NCBI RefSeq assembly: GCF_002217355.1
Contig: NZ_MUHA01000007.1
Location: 307,519 to 371,518, forward strand
DNA: 64,000 bases
Source of the DNA: Flavobacterium oncorhynchi
Lineage (GTDB): Bacteria > Bacteroidota > Bacteroidia > Flavobacteriales > Flavobacteriaceae
Reading direction: 5' to 3'
Position numbers and translations under genes: made by a program. Below are positions 1 through 8,026 of this stretch, in pieces. The notes under the pieces are model-generated. The model made no database searches, had not been told where the DNA came from, and was given only the letters and a program-made list of their open reading frames with translations. Every line of letters begins with the position of its first letter. The stretch's first letter is position 1.

Positions 1-261
1 TCTTCTCAAAAAAGACAGGATTGGAGATTATGGCTTACCATTTTAAAACAAATTAAAGAGGCAAAAGCTGTTCCGGAATCATTAGCTTTATACAGAATTA
101 GAAAAGATTCTATTTCATCATCAAAATTCAAATTGATCAAACACAACTTTGGTGTTTATCGGGAATTTCACGGAAATAATCTTGTTTTTTCTGTTTTTTT
201 GATGATGAGGTTTTTGTTTACTCAATTGATTATCAAACCAAAATATATAAAGAAGATTTAA
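1..261 (+). CDS. C-terminal part of a family 2 glycosyltransferase (partial)
   Basis: An open frame enters from the left edge and ends at a TAA at 259-261, giving about 86 residues. The stretch WRLWLTILKQIKEA followed by PESLALYRIRKDSISSSK is the usual C-terminal end of GT2 enzymes of flavobacterial surface-polysaccharide clusters, in which the 'ALYR.R..S.S' segment follows the catalytic domain. The catalytic part lies outside the window, so substrate and product cannot be judged. The neighbouring PaaK/CapK-like gene fits the end of a polysaccharide locus. The family call rests on this short tail only. Confidence 0.6.
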   Translation, partial: SSQKRQDWRLWLTILKQIKEAKAVPESLALYRIRKDSISSSKFKLIKHNFGVYREFHGNNLVFSVFLMMRFLFTQLIIKPKYIKKI

Positions 262-300
262 AATTCAACTTGATGTCGCAAATTATGATATCAAGTTTCT

Positions 301-315
301 GTCACAATTTGTGAC
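301..315. repeat. 15-bp palindrome, second copy of the ORF6N-gene palindrome
   Basis: GTCACAA-T-TTGTGAC lies just 3' of the ORF6N stop codon. It shares its core with the longer palindrome inside that gene (631-653). Translating the minus strand around it gives SRSQIVTET and then a stop, resembling the LRSQFVTL segment of the gene itself, so it may be a leftover piece of a second ORF6N copy. Confidence 0.55.
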
Positions 316-324
316 CTTGAAGAA

Positions 325-855
325 TTATTTTTTATAACCAATTTTCACTCTTTCAGATTCATTTTCTTTTTTTTCAGTCAATTCATCTAAATAAGAAAAT
401 ACCAATTCAATATTTTTATCATGATTTTCTAACTTCTTCTGGATCTGAAGTATATCAACTTTAATTTCAGTTGTATCCAAAAGCATTTGCCTCACTTTTG
501 TGAAAATCCTCATGATTTGAATATTGGTTTGAATTGCTTTGTCGCTTTTTAGGACGCTTGAGAGCATTAAAACTCCATGTTCTGTAAAAGCAAAAGGTAG
601 ATATTTTTGATATTTACCTCTTCCTTTCTCTAAGGTCACAAATTGTGACCTTAGAGAATCATATTCGATTTTAGTGAGTTCAAATATGAAATCTTGTGGA
701 AATCGAGATAAATTTCTTTTAACGGCTTGTTTTAATACTTTAGTTTCTATTCCATAAAGTAACGCTAAATCGCTATCAAGCATCACTTTTTGACCACAGA
801 TAAAATATATTTTATTAGAAATTGTTTCTTCAGAAAGTAAAGATTGATCTTCCAT
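325..855 (-). CDS. ORF6N domain DNA-binding protein
   Basis: This 176-residue protein carries an ORF6N domain at about residues 12-115: an N-terminal segment with IYFICGQKVMLDSDLALLYG, then FPQDFIFELTKIE and the LPFAFTEHGVLMLSSVLKS segment typical of the family. The last 50 residues are charged and predicted helical. ORF6N proteins were defined in phages and are common in Bacteroidota chromosomes. They are thought to bind DNA, but chromosomal copies mostly have no known function. No phage genes lie around it. A TACATTTG element at 875-882 supports the start at 855. A perfect palindrome sits within the coding region at 631-653, and part of it is repeated just past the stop. Function unknown beyond probable DNA binding. 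Confidence 0.85.
   Translation of the reverse strand: MEDQSLLSEETISNKIYFICGQKVMLDSDLALLYGIETKVLKQAVKRNLSRFPQDFIFELTKIEYDSLRSQFVTLEKGRGKYQKYLPFAFTEHGVLMLSSVLKSDKAIQTNIQIMRIFTKVRQMLLDTTEIKVDILQIQKKLENHDKNIELVFSYLDELTEKKENESERVKIGYKK
631..653. repeat. 23-bp perfect palindrome inside the ORF6N gene
   Basis: The arms at 631-641 and 643-653 (TAAGGTCACAA and its complement) flank one central base. The palindrome lies in the codons for SLRSQFVTL. A second copy with a 15-bp core is at 301-315, beyond the stop codon. Such symmetry is what a dimeric DNA-binding protein would recognise, but binding is not shown by the sequence. Confidence 0.6.
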
Positions 856-874
856 AAGTTTTTAATTAGAAAAT

Positions 875-882
875 CAAATGTA
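875..882 (-). promoter_or_regulatory. Bacteroidota -7 promoter element for the ORF6N gene
   Basis: The minus strand reads TACATTTG, an exact match to TAnnTTTG, 19 bases upstream of the ATG at 855. No clear -33 TTG is visible at the usual distance. Confidence 0.55.
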
Positions 883-897
883 AGATTTTATTTATAT

Positions 898-2229
898 TTA
901 TAAATATGATTTGAACTGTTTTAGTTTTCCGCGATTGGTTCTTTCTAAAACAGTTTTTCTTGTAAAAGTGAAGTTTAAATTGGGTTCTAAATAGAAATCG
1001 ATAGCTTCTTTTATTTTTTGAATTTGTTCTGAAACTAATGCTGTATCAGCAACATATTCAATTTGAAAAGTATCTAATTTGGTTTGTTTGATGATAAATT
1101 CTTTTACTTTTCCGTCGTCTTCAATGATGCTTTTGGTTACATAATAAAACGTCAAACCAGGCGATTTTTTTCCGCTTGGAAGAATTGCAATATCATTTGT
1201 TCTGCCAATAAGTTTTTTGAGAATTGGTTTTTGTGGTGTGCTTTTTTCGTCTAAAACTCCAATGTCGCCAATTTCATATCGGATAAATGGATTTGCTTTA
1301 TTGAAAAGCGAAGTAATGACAATCTTTCCTTCTTTCCCGTAAGGGAGAACATTATTATTTTCATCTAAAATTTCTACAAAAAGTGTTTCCGCATTTACCT
1401 GCCATTCGTCTTGCGGATTTTCAAAAGCAATTAAATCCAGTTCTGAAGCGCCGTATTCATTGATAATTGGAATGCCGAATTGTTTTTCTAATAGTTTTTT
1501 ATCCATTTCGAAAAGCATTTCTGAGGTAACAAAACAGGCTTTTAATGTTGGACAAATTTCATTTAAAACGATATTTTTCTGCTCTAGAAACTTAGCAAAC
1601 AGAACAATAGAACTTGTATATCCGTTGATGTAATCGAATTTTTTAGTTTTGAATTTTTTCAAAAATTTAGCCAAAACATCATCTGATAAATCAAACACTG
1701 GGAATCGAACCCGGCAACTCAAAAAATCTTTGAAACGTTCTTTTTGGTAGCCAATAAAATCCATCGGAATTCCATAAAAACGTGCCTGATAGGAATGATT
1801 AAAATCGATCCCGAACCATCCAAAATGCATAATATTCGATGCCCAAGTCAAAGCATGTGAATATTTATCTTTGGCAAAAATTAAAGGAGTTCCGCTTGAA
1901 CCTGATGTTTTGTTGAGGTAAATGGTTTTTTTAGAATAGCCTTTTGAAAGTCTTTCTTGCAGCGGCTTTTGAAGATTCTGTTTATTTAAAATCGGTAAAT
2001 CTTTCCAATTTTTAAAAGTTTTATCTCCAACTAATGCCGCATAAAAAGAGTTGTTTTTCAAGTGAAAATCAACAATTTCTTTCTTTTTATTTTCAAGAAA
2101 TGAAGCAAATTCTTCTTCAGAAAAACAAACAATCTTATCCAATTCGGTTTTGGCTTTCTTTATCGGAAAACCATTTAATAGAAGAGAAAGATCAAAAAGA
2201 CGAATCATTTTTCTTATAATTTTAGTCAA
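898..2229 (-). CDS. PaaK/CapK-like AMP-forming adenylating enzyme
   Basis: The 443-residue protein has the adenylate-forming motifs of the phenylacetate-CoA ligase/CapK/coenzyme F390 synthetase group: TSGSSGTP at residues 108-115 (phosphate loop) and YGASE at 259-263 (adenylate binding), then a smaller C-terminal domain. CapK-like members occur in polysaccharide loci and probably activate a small carboxylic acid for attachment to a sugar or carrier. The glycosyltransferase tail to the left supports such a role here. An alternative start is Met8. It is only a distant relative of the ligase at 33761-35056, which belongs to the pigment cluster. Substrate unknown. Confidence 0.8.
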   Translation of the reverse strand: MTKIIRKMIRLFDLSLLLNGFPIKKAKTELDKIVCFSEEEFASFLENKKKEIVDFHLKNNSFYAALVGDKTFKNWKDLPILNKQNLQKPLQERLSKGYSKKTIYLNKTSGSSGTPLIFAKDKYSHALTWASNIMHFGWFGIDFNHSYQARFYGIPMDFIGYQKERFKDFLSCRVRFPVFDLSDDVLAKFLKKFKTKKFDYINGYTSSIVLFAKFLEQKNIVLNEICPTLKACFVTSEMLFEMDKKLLEKQFGIPIINEYGASELDLIAFENPQDEWQVNAETLFVEILDENNNVLPYGKEGKIVITSLFNKANPFIRYEIGDIGVLDEKSTPQKPILKKLIGRTNDIAILPSGKKSPGLTFYYVTKSIIEDDGKVKEFIIKQTKLDTFQIEYVADTALVSEQIQKIKEAIDFYLEPNLNFTFTRKTVLERTNRGKLKQFKSYL

Positions 2230-2308
2230 AAGTAATATTTAGCAATTATGAACAGTGAAGAATCAATAAGTTTTTGAGATTTAATTATTTTTTACGTGCA
2301 AAAGCAAT

Positions 2309-2316
2309 TATTTTTG
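2309..2316 (+). promoter_or_regulatory. -7 promoter element for purD
   Basis: TATTTTTG matches TAnnTTTG and ends 25 bases before the purD ATG at 2342. Confidence 0.6.
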
Positions 2317-2341
2317 CACCACAACTAAATACAACTACACC

Positions 2342-3616
2342 ATGACAATTTTATTATTGGGATCAGGCGGAAGAGAGCATGCTTTTGCGTGGAAAATGAT
2401 TCAGAGTCCGCTTTGCGAAAAACTTTTTGTTGCACCAGGAAATGCAGGAACAGCTGCAATTGCTACAAATGTTGCAATGTCTCCAACCGATTTTGATGCT
2501 ATTAAAACATTTGTACTTCAAGAAAAAGTAAGTATGGTTGTTGTAGGTCCCGAAGATCCTTTAGTAAAAGGAATCTATGATTATTTTAAAAACGACGAAA
2601 GTTTAAAACATATTCCAGTAATTGGACCATCAAAATTAGGAGCACAGTTAGAAGGAAGTAAAGAATTTGCAAAAGAATTCTTGATGAAACATAATATTCC
2701 AACAGCAGCTTACGATAGTTTTACTGCCGAAACAGTTGAAAATGGATGTGCATTCTTAGAAACTTTACAACCTCCTTATGTTTTAAAAGCAGACGGTTTA
2801 GCAGCAGGAAAAGGAGTTTTGATTATTCAAGATTTAGAAGAGGCTAAAACGGAATTGAGAAATATGCTTGTTCATTCAAAATTTGGAGCAGCGAGTTCAA
2901 AAGTAGTTATCGAAGAATTTTTAGACGGAATTGAATTAAGCTGTTTTGTTTTGACTGATGGAAAAAGCTATAAAATTCTTCCAACAGCAAAAGATTACAA
3001 ACGTATTGGCGAAGGCGATACAGGATTAAATACAGGCGGAATGGGAGCAGTTTCTCCAGTTCCTTATGTTGATGCTGTTTTGATGGAAAAAATAGAAACT
3101 CGTATCGTAAAACCAACAATCGAAGGTTTCCAAAAAGATGGAATCGAATACAAAGGATTTGTGTTTATTGGTTTAATCAATGTAAAAAATGAACCAATCG
3201 TTATTGAATACAACGTGAGAATGGGAGATCCAGAAACGGAAGTTGTAGTGCCAAGATTACAGTCTGATTTGGTTGAGTTGTTTCTTTCGGTTGCGAATCA
3301 AAAATTAGACGATTTTACTTTAGAAGTTGATCCAAGAAGTGCAACTACAATTATGGTGGTTTCTGGCGGATATCCTGAAGATTTCGAAAAAGGAAAAGTA
3401 ATTACTGGTTTAGAAAATATTACAGATTCAATAGTTTTTCACGCGGGAACAAAATTAGATAACGAAAATGTCGTTACTAATGGAGGACGTGTTTTGACTG
3501 TAACATCATATGGAGATGATTTTCAGCAGGCCATAAAAAAATCTTACCAAAACATAGATAAACTAAGCTTTGATAAGATGTATTTTAGAAAAGATATCGG
3601 ATTCGATCTAATATAA
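2342..3616 (+). CDS. purD: phosphoribosylamine-glycine ligase
   Basis: PurD (GARS) joins glycine to 5-phosphoribosylamine with ATP, the second step of purine synthesis, in the cytoplasm. The 424-residue length is normal. The N-terminal loop GSGGREHA is at residues 7-14, the ATP-grasp segment KADGLAAGKG at 149-158, and the metal-binding RMGDPETE segment lies near residue 295. The gene stands alone with its own promoter element at 2309-2316 and a terminator hairpin at 3625-3648. No other pur gene is in the window. Nothing unusual is seen. Confidence 0.97.
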   Translation: MTILLLGSGGREHAFAWKMIQSPLCEKLFVAPGNAGTAAIATNVAMSPTDFDAIKTFVLQEKVSMVVVGPEDPLVKGIYDYFKNDESLKHIPVIGPSKLGAQLEGSKEFAKEFLMKHNIPTAAYDSFTAETVENGCAFLETLQPPYVLKADGLAAGKGVLIIQDLEEAKTELRNMLVHSKFGAASSKVVIEEFLDGIELSCFVLTDGKSYKILPTAKDYKRIGEGDTGLNTGGMGAVSPVPYVDAVLMEKIETRIVKPTIEGFQKDGIEYKGFVFIGLINVKNEPIVIEYNVRMGDPETEVVVPRLQSDLVELFLSVANQKLDDFTLEVDPRSATTIMVVSGGYPEDFEKGKVITGLENITDSIVFHAGTKLDNENVVTNGGRVLTVTSYGDDFQQAIKKSYQNIDKLSFDKMYFRKDIGFDLI

Positions 3617-3624
3617 ATGAATTC

Positions 3625-3655
3625 TCTAACCCTTTTCGGAGGGTTAGATATTTTT
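3625..3655 (+). terminator. rho-independent terminator after purD
   Basis: A stem TCTAACCCT (3625-3633) pairs with AGGGTTAGA (3640-3648) around a six-base loop and is followed by a T-rich run. It reaches the stop codon of the convergent small gene, so it may serve both directions. Confidence 0.85.
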
Positions 3656-3885
3656 TATTTTAAAAAAGAGTGAGCCGTTGTATCTTGGTTTTCTGTTCCA
3701 GCATCATCAAAAATGCGTAATTGTTTAATCCAATAAACGATTGCACATGCACAGATGATCATGAAAATCCAGTTAATTGTGTTTGCACCAAACCAAGTAA
3801 TTAGTTCTAAATGACGTAAAAAGTCAAGTGGAGCAAACAAAATGTTAACGAATAAGTATTGAATTCCTTCGAAAAAAGCTGTCAT
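3655..3885 (-). CDS. DUF6341 family small membrane protein
   Basis: This 76-residue protein begins MTAFFEGIQYLFVNILFAPLD and has one clear membrane segment at about residues 30-52 (WFGANTINWIFMIICACAIVYWI), followed by a short polar tail. It matches what I recall of the flavobacterial DUF6341 family, which has no known function. It is divergent from the DUF6427 gene at 4018, a pairing I believe is common in flavobacteria. Nothing in the sequence points to a reaction. Confidence 0.75.
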   Translation of the reverse strand: MTAFFEGIQYLFVNILFAPLDFLRHLELITWFGANTINWIFMIICACAIVYWIKQLRIFDDAGTENQDTTAHSFLK

Positions 3886-4017
3886 AATTTATAAAATTAT
3901 ATGTTATTATTGTTTTTAACGCATTGAATTAAAATTCAAAAGAATCTTTTTCAACTTGTTGGTTTTTCCTTTTAAACAAGTATTATATTTACAGTCACAA
4001 AAGTATAAAATATCCTT

Positions 4018-4947
4018 ATGATAACAAGTGTTTTTAAAAAATCTACGCCATTAAATTATTCATTGGTTGTAATTTTGATACTGGTTTTCTTTTTTATGTT
4101 TCAAATTCGAGAAACGTCTTGGATAAATTCATATTTTACGATATTCCAAAAATTGAGTTTATTGTGCTTTATTTTGGCTTCTTTTTTCATGATTAATTTC
4201 ATTGTTAAAAAGAATGGCCTCAGTAAAGACAATGGATACGCGATATTTTTCTATTTATTATTTATATTATTTTTCCCTACAATATTTAATAATCCGGATG
4301 TAATTTATGCTAATTTTTTCATCTTATTAGCACTTCGAAGATTGGTTTCACTTCAATCTCTTAAAGCATCAAAAGAAAAAATATTTGATGCTTCTTTTTG
4401 GATTTTTGTAGCTTCTTTATTTCAATTTTGGTGTGTCTTATTTTTAATTTTGGTTTTTATATCGATAGTTTTTCACGTTTCGAGAGATTATAGGAACTGG
4501 GTTTTACCCTTTATTGCGCTTTTGGCTGTAGCTTTAGTGTTTACCATGATATCTTTAATGTTCAATATTAATGCGGTTGAATTTTTTCAAAAACGCGCAG
4601 TAATCGATTTTAGAATAGATTATTTTAAGAACAATTATGAAAACGGTGCGCTTTCAATATATGTTGCAGTTGCTTTATTCTTTGTAGTTTCAATGATTAC
4701 AACATTGTCAAACAGGCCTCAGATTGTTCATGCCTCTTACAAAAAAGTGGTGGCCTGTTTCTTTATTGCCGCTCTTGTTTTTATTGTCTCACCAGATAAA
4801 AGCAATGATTTATTACTGTTTAGCATTGCACCGCTTACTATTATGGCAGCGAGTCATATAGAGTATGTACAGCAGAAACTTAATAACGAAATTGTATTTT
4901 ATGTACTGATTTTGTGCAGTTTATTTACGTTTTTCTCGCAATTATAA
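4018..4947 (+). CDS. DUF6427 family polytopic membrane protein
   Basis: The 309-residue protein is almost entirely hydrophobic with about eight to nine predicted membrane helices separated by short charged loops. It has no recognised catalytic motif. It resembles the DUF6427 family of flavobacteria (unknown function). Its last six bases overlap, tail to tail, the 3' end of upp on the other strand (4942-4947), so the two transcripts must overlap. The gap between it and the divergent DUF6341 gene (3886-4017) must hold both promoters, but no exact TAnnTTTG was found there. Confidence 0.75.
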   Translation: MITSVFKKSTPLNYSLVVILILVFFFMFQIRETSWINSYFTIFQKLSLLCFILASFFMINFIVKKNGLSKDNGYAIFFYLLFILFFPTIFNNPDVIYANFFILLALRRLVSLQSLKASKEKIFDASFWIFVASLFQFWCVLFLILVFISIVFHVSRDYRNWVLPFIALLAVALVFTMISLMFNINAVEFFQKRAVIDFRIDYFKNNYENGALSIYVAVALFFVVSMITTLSNRPQIVHASYKKVVACFFIAALVFIVSPDKSNDLLLFSIAPLTIMAASHIEYVQQKLNNEIVFYVLILCSLFTFFSQL

Positions 4948-5595
4948 TTTACTTCCAAAAGCAAGATCACCTGCATCACCAAGTCCAGGAATAATATAGT
5001 TTTTCTCGTTTAGTTTTTCGTCTAACGAAGCAACCCATAAATGACAGTTTTCAGGAAGGTTTTTTTCTAGATAAGCAATTCCTTCTGGAGCCGCAATAAC
5101 TACAACAATGTGAATTTCTTCCGGAGTTGCATTTTCAACTAGTTTTTCATGAACAGCAACTATTGACTGACCAGTTGCCAGCATTGGATCAAGTAATAAA
5201 ACGGTTTTATTATTGATATTTGAAACGGCTTGATATTCAACTCTAATTTCAAATACGTGATCATTATTAGGATGATATCTGCAGGCCGAAACAAAACTGT
5301 TTTCTGCATTATCAAAATAATTTAAAAAGCCGGTATGTAGAGGTAATCCAGCTCTTAAAATCGAACATAAAACCAAATCGGCAGCTATTTCTGTTGTGTT
5401 TTTTATGCCAAGCGGAGTCTGAATTTCGACGTTTTTATAAGTAAGATCTTTACTCAATTCATACGCCATAATTTCACCTATTCGTTCTATATTTCGTCGA
5501 AAACGCATACTGTCATTTTGAACATCTATATTTCGGATTTGACCTAAAAAATGATTTAAAATGCTGTTATTTTCAGATATATAATGAATTTTCAT
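4942..5595 (-). CDS. upp: uracil phosphoribosyltransferase
   Basis: UPRT converts uracil and PRPP to UMP in pyrimidine salvage. In the 217 residues the segment ILRAGLPL is at 79-86, the PRPP-binding loop LDPMLATGQS at 135-144 and the uracil-binding end GLGDAGD at 204-210. The usual glycine of the loop (ATGGS) is glutamine here, as in other Bacteroidota versions I recall. The gene is convergent with the DUF6427 gene and divergent from the DUF4254 gene. Confidence 0.93.
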   Translation of the reverse strand: MKIHYISENNSILNHFLGQIRNIDVQNDSMRFRRNIERIGEIMAYELSKDLTYKNVEIQTPLGIKNTTEIAADLVLCSILRAGLPLHTGFLNYFDNAENSFVSACRYHPNNDHVFEIRVEYQAVSNINNKTVLLLDPMLATGQSIVAVHEKLVENATPEEIHIVVVIAAPEGIAYLEKNLPENCHLWVASLDEKLNEKNYIIPGLGDAGDLAFGSKL

Positions 5596-5680
5596 AGTTA
5601 AATTTTAAAATTATAAATTTGGTAAAAATACGAGAACAAAAAATTACTCGTTATTATTCGCACCATAAAAGTATAAAAAG

Positions 5681-5688
5681 TATCTTTG
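5681..5688 (+). promoter_or_regulatory. -7 promoter element that decides the DUF4254 start
   Basis: TATCTTTG, an exact TAnnTTTG match, lies 20 bases before the ATG at 5709. It argues against longer readings of the frame that begin upstream of it (from 5619). Confidence 0.6.
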
Positions 5689-5708
5689 TAACTCTAACAA
5701 ATAAAGAC

Positions 5709-6314
5709 ATGTTTTCAAAATTAGCATATTCTGTTTTCGAACAAAGCATCAAAGATTATCATAAATTTGATAATGTAGATCAACCTATAAACAATCCTTA
5801 TCCAAAGGACAAATTCGAACATTTATTATATCTAAAAAATTGGATTGACACTGTTCAATGGCATTTTGAAGATATTATTCGTGATCCGCAAATTGATCCA
5901 GTGGCAGCTCTTACTTTAAAAAGAAGAATCGATGCATCTAATCAGGAACGTACTGATATGGTAGAATACATCGATAGTTACTTTTTGCAAAAATACAGCA
6001 ATGTAAAAGTAAAAGACGGTGCGAAAATTAACTCTGAAAGTCCAGCATGGGCATTTGACAGATTATCGATTTTGGCATTAAAAATTTATCATATGCATGA
6101 AGAAGCTACTCGCGCAGAAGCTACACAAGAACATAGAGATAAATGTCAGGAAAAATTAAATGTTCTATTAGAGCAAAGATCTGACTTGTCAACTGCAATT
6201 GATGATCTATTGACTGACATCGAAAATGGTGATAAATTCATGAAAGTATACAAACAAATGAAAATGTATAACGACGATGAATTGAATCCTGTTTTATATC
6301 AAAATAAAAAATAA
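5709..6314 (+). CDS. DUF4254 domain protein
   Basis: From the ATG at 5709 the protein has 201 residues and begins MFSKLAYSVFEQSIKDYH, the typical N-terminus of DUF4254 proteins. It is all-helical and cytoplasmic, with HFEDIIRDPQIDP and AWAFDRLSILALKIYHM as conserved-looking blocks. The family is common beside glycosyltransferase family 9 genes in Bacteroidota. The next gene here is exactly that and starts directly after this stop codon, so the two are translationally coupled. A role in lipopolysaccharide or another glycan is inferred from context only. The frame is open further upstream to 5619, but the promoter element at 5681-5688 lies inside that stretch. Confidence 0.8.
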   Translation: MFSKLAYSVFEQSIKDYHKFDNVDQPINNPYPKDKFEHLLYLKNWIDTVQWHFEDIIRDPQIDPVAALTLKRRIDASNQERTDMVEYIDSYFLQKYSNVKVKDGAKINSESPAWAFDRLSILALKIYHMHEEATRAEATQEHRDKCQEKLNVLLEQRSDLSTAIDDLLTDIENGDKFMKVYKQMKMYNDDELNPVLYQNKK

Positions 6315-7361
6315 TTGGCAAAATTGTCCAATAAAATTAAGCATATAGCCGTCATGAGACTATCCGCAATGGGAGATGTCGCCATGACGGTTCCTGTTTT
6401 ACGTGCTTTTGTAAAACAATATCCAGAGGTAAAATTGACTGTTATTTCTCGTCCTTTTTTTAAACCTTTTTTTGACGGAATTCCGAATTTGGATTTTTTT
6501 GTTTTTGATGAAAAAGAAAGACATAAAGGTTTTCTAGGACTTGTACGCTTATTTAAAGACGTAAGTAAATTGAAAGTGGATGCTTTTGCAGATCTTCATA
6601 ACGTTTTGCGATCTAAGGTTGTGGGCTCGCTTTTCGCTTTGAGCGGAAAAAAAAGAGCAACTGTTGATAAAGGCCGCGAAGGGAAAAAAGAATTGACGAG
6701 AGCGGAAAATAAGATTTTTACACCATTACCAACAATGTTTGAAAGACACGCAAAAGTGTTTGAAGAACTTGGTTTTTCTTTAGATTTATCTAACCCTCAA
6801 TTCCCAGAAAAGGCAAATTTAAGTGAAGATATTTTAGAAATTATCGGAAACAAAAATCAAAAATTAATTGGTATCGCACCTTTTGCACAATACGATTCTA
6901 AGGTTTATCCGTTAGATTTAATGAAAGAAGTTGTTGCAAAATTAGCAGAGAATTCATCCTATAAAATTTTGCTTTTCGGAGGTGGAAAAAAAGAAATCGA
7001 GATTTTAGATTCAGTAGCACAACCTTTTGAAAATGTAATTAATATGGCTGGAAAAATTAAATTTCAACAGGAATTACAGTTAATCAGCAATCTTGATGTA
7101 ATGCTTTCTATGGATTCTGGAAATGCACATATTGCCGCTATGCTGGGCGTAAAAGTAATAACGCTTTGGGGAGCAACTCATCCTTATGCAGGATTTTTGC
7201 CTTTTAATCAAAGTCTTGAAAATGCTCTAACTTCTGATAGAAATCAATACCCGCAACTGCCAACTTCGGTTTATGGAAATAAAACTGTTGAAGGTTATGA
7301 AGATGCGATGAGAAGTATTTCTCCTAATGAAATCGTTCAAAAAATTCAGTTAAGCGTATAA
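6315..7361 (+). CDS. glycosyltransferase family 9 (heptosyltransferase-like)
   Basis: The 348-residue protein is a GT-B glycosyltransferase of family 9. IAVMRLSAMGDVAMTVPVL at the N-terminus is the first strand and nucleotide-side loop, and MDSGNAHIAAMLGVKVITLWG near residue 275 is the donor-binding signature of WaaF/WaaC-type enzymes. The start is a TTG at 6315 immediately after the stop of the DUF4254 gene. The first ATG (6354) would remove the first strand of the fold, so TTG is preferred. It probably adds a heptose or similar sugar to lipooligosaccharide at the inner membrane. The sugar is unknown. The last 12 bases overlap the convergent gene at 7350. Confidence 0.85.
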   Translation: MAKLSNKIKHIAVMRLSAMGDVAMTVPVLRAFVKQYPEVKLTVISRPFFKPFFDGIPNLDFFVFDEKERHKGFLGLVRLFKDVSKLKVDAFADLHNVLRSKVVGSLFALSGKKRATVDKGREGKKELTRAENKIFTPLPTMFERHAKVFEELGFSLDLSNPQFPEKANLSEDILEIIGNKNQKLIGIAPFAQYDSKVYPLDLMKEVVAKLAENSSYKILLFGGGKKEIEILDSVAQPFENVINMAGKIKFQQELQLISNLDVMLSMDSGNAHIAAMLGVKVITLWGATHPYAGFLPFNQSLENALTSDRNQYPQLPTSVYGNKTVEGYEDAMRSISPNEIVQKIQLSV

Positions 7362-7763
7362 TCCATTCAAATCATGAAGAAAATATCCAATTGTTTTCTT
7401 TTTATTTCTATTGGCTACAATTACAACAAAATGATTCTCTTTTTCTGTAGACAGTAAAATGTGTTCAAAGTTCTCGGTTGAATTTCTATAGACTTTATGC
7501 ACCAATTGAGACTCTTTGATTTTATGTGAAAGTATTTTTGCGGCTTTTAATTTACTCACATAAGGCCAGATGTTAAAAATATTTTGGTCAGAGATTTTAA
7601 TTTCAGTCATTTTCCCAATCATTGTTGAGTTGTACTTTTCTGAGGTAAGTAATTTAGGTCCTTTTTTATTTCGTTGTTTTTTAATTATAAAGTAAATACA
7701 AAAAAGAGCTGTTACTACAAAAATTGCGATAAATGATAAACGAAGGAAGTGATGTATTGTCAT
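7350..7763 (-). CDS. unrecognised protein with one N-terminal membrane anchor
   Basis: I do not recognise this 137-residue protein. It has an N-terminal membrane helix at about residues 9-28 (LSFIAIFVVTALFCIYFIIK) followed by lysine-rich residues, which suggests the remaining ~105 residues face the cytoplasm. The rest is a mixed alpha/beta domain with no cysteines or catalytic-looking motif. The 3' end overlaps the convergent glycosyltransferase by 12 bases. It stands alone, with a 263-base gap to the next gene. Confidence 0.6.
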   Translation of the reverse strand: MTIHHFLRLSFIAIFVVTALFCIYFIIKKQRNKKGPKLLTSEKYNSTMIGKMTEIKISDQNIFNIWPYVSKLKAAKILSHKIKESQLVHKVYRNSTENFEHILLSTEKENHFVVIVANRNKKKTIGYFLHDLNGLYA

Positions 7764-7964
7764 GATATTTAATGTTTAAATGTGTTGACAAATTTGATTT
7801 AGGACTGTAAATCTAATATAAGAGCATCAGATTATGAGTGCTTTAATTTTACCCCTAATTTAATAAAAAATCAGCATTATTTTAGCTAAAAAATGTTTTA
7901 TTGTAACTTCAGCTGTGTTAATTTTTTCTACCATTACAACCACTGTAAATATTAAAAAACAAAA

Positions 7965-8004
7965 AAAATCCAAATCCCAATTGTAAAGTTGGAATTTGGA
8001 TTTT
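7965..8004. terminator. bidirectional terminator-like hairpin
   Basis: Sixteen-base arms at 7965-7980 and 7989-8004 pair with one mismatch around an eight-base loop. The minus-strand ferredoxin reductase gene ends at 8027, so the A-run (T-run on the minus strand) makes this its terminator. The rest of the gap 7764-7964 shows no gene. Confidence 0.8.
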
Positions 8005-8026
8005 ATATTTTAGAATTTAATACAGA

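Noticed and set aside
325..855. Prophage marker because of the ORF6N domain
   Set aside because: Only this one phage-type domain is present. Integrase, capsid and lysis genes are missing, and ORF6N genes are common on Bacteroidota chromosomes.
5619..5708. N-terminal extension of the DUF4254 protein
   Set aside because: The frame is open, but the promoter element at 5681-5688 lies inside it and the family begins at MFSKLAYS (5709).
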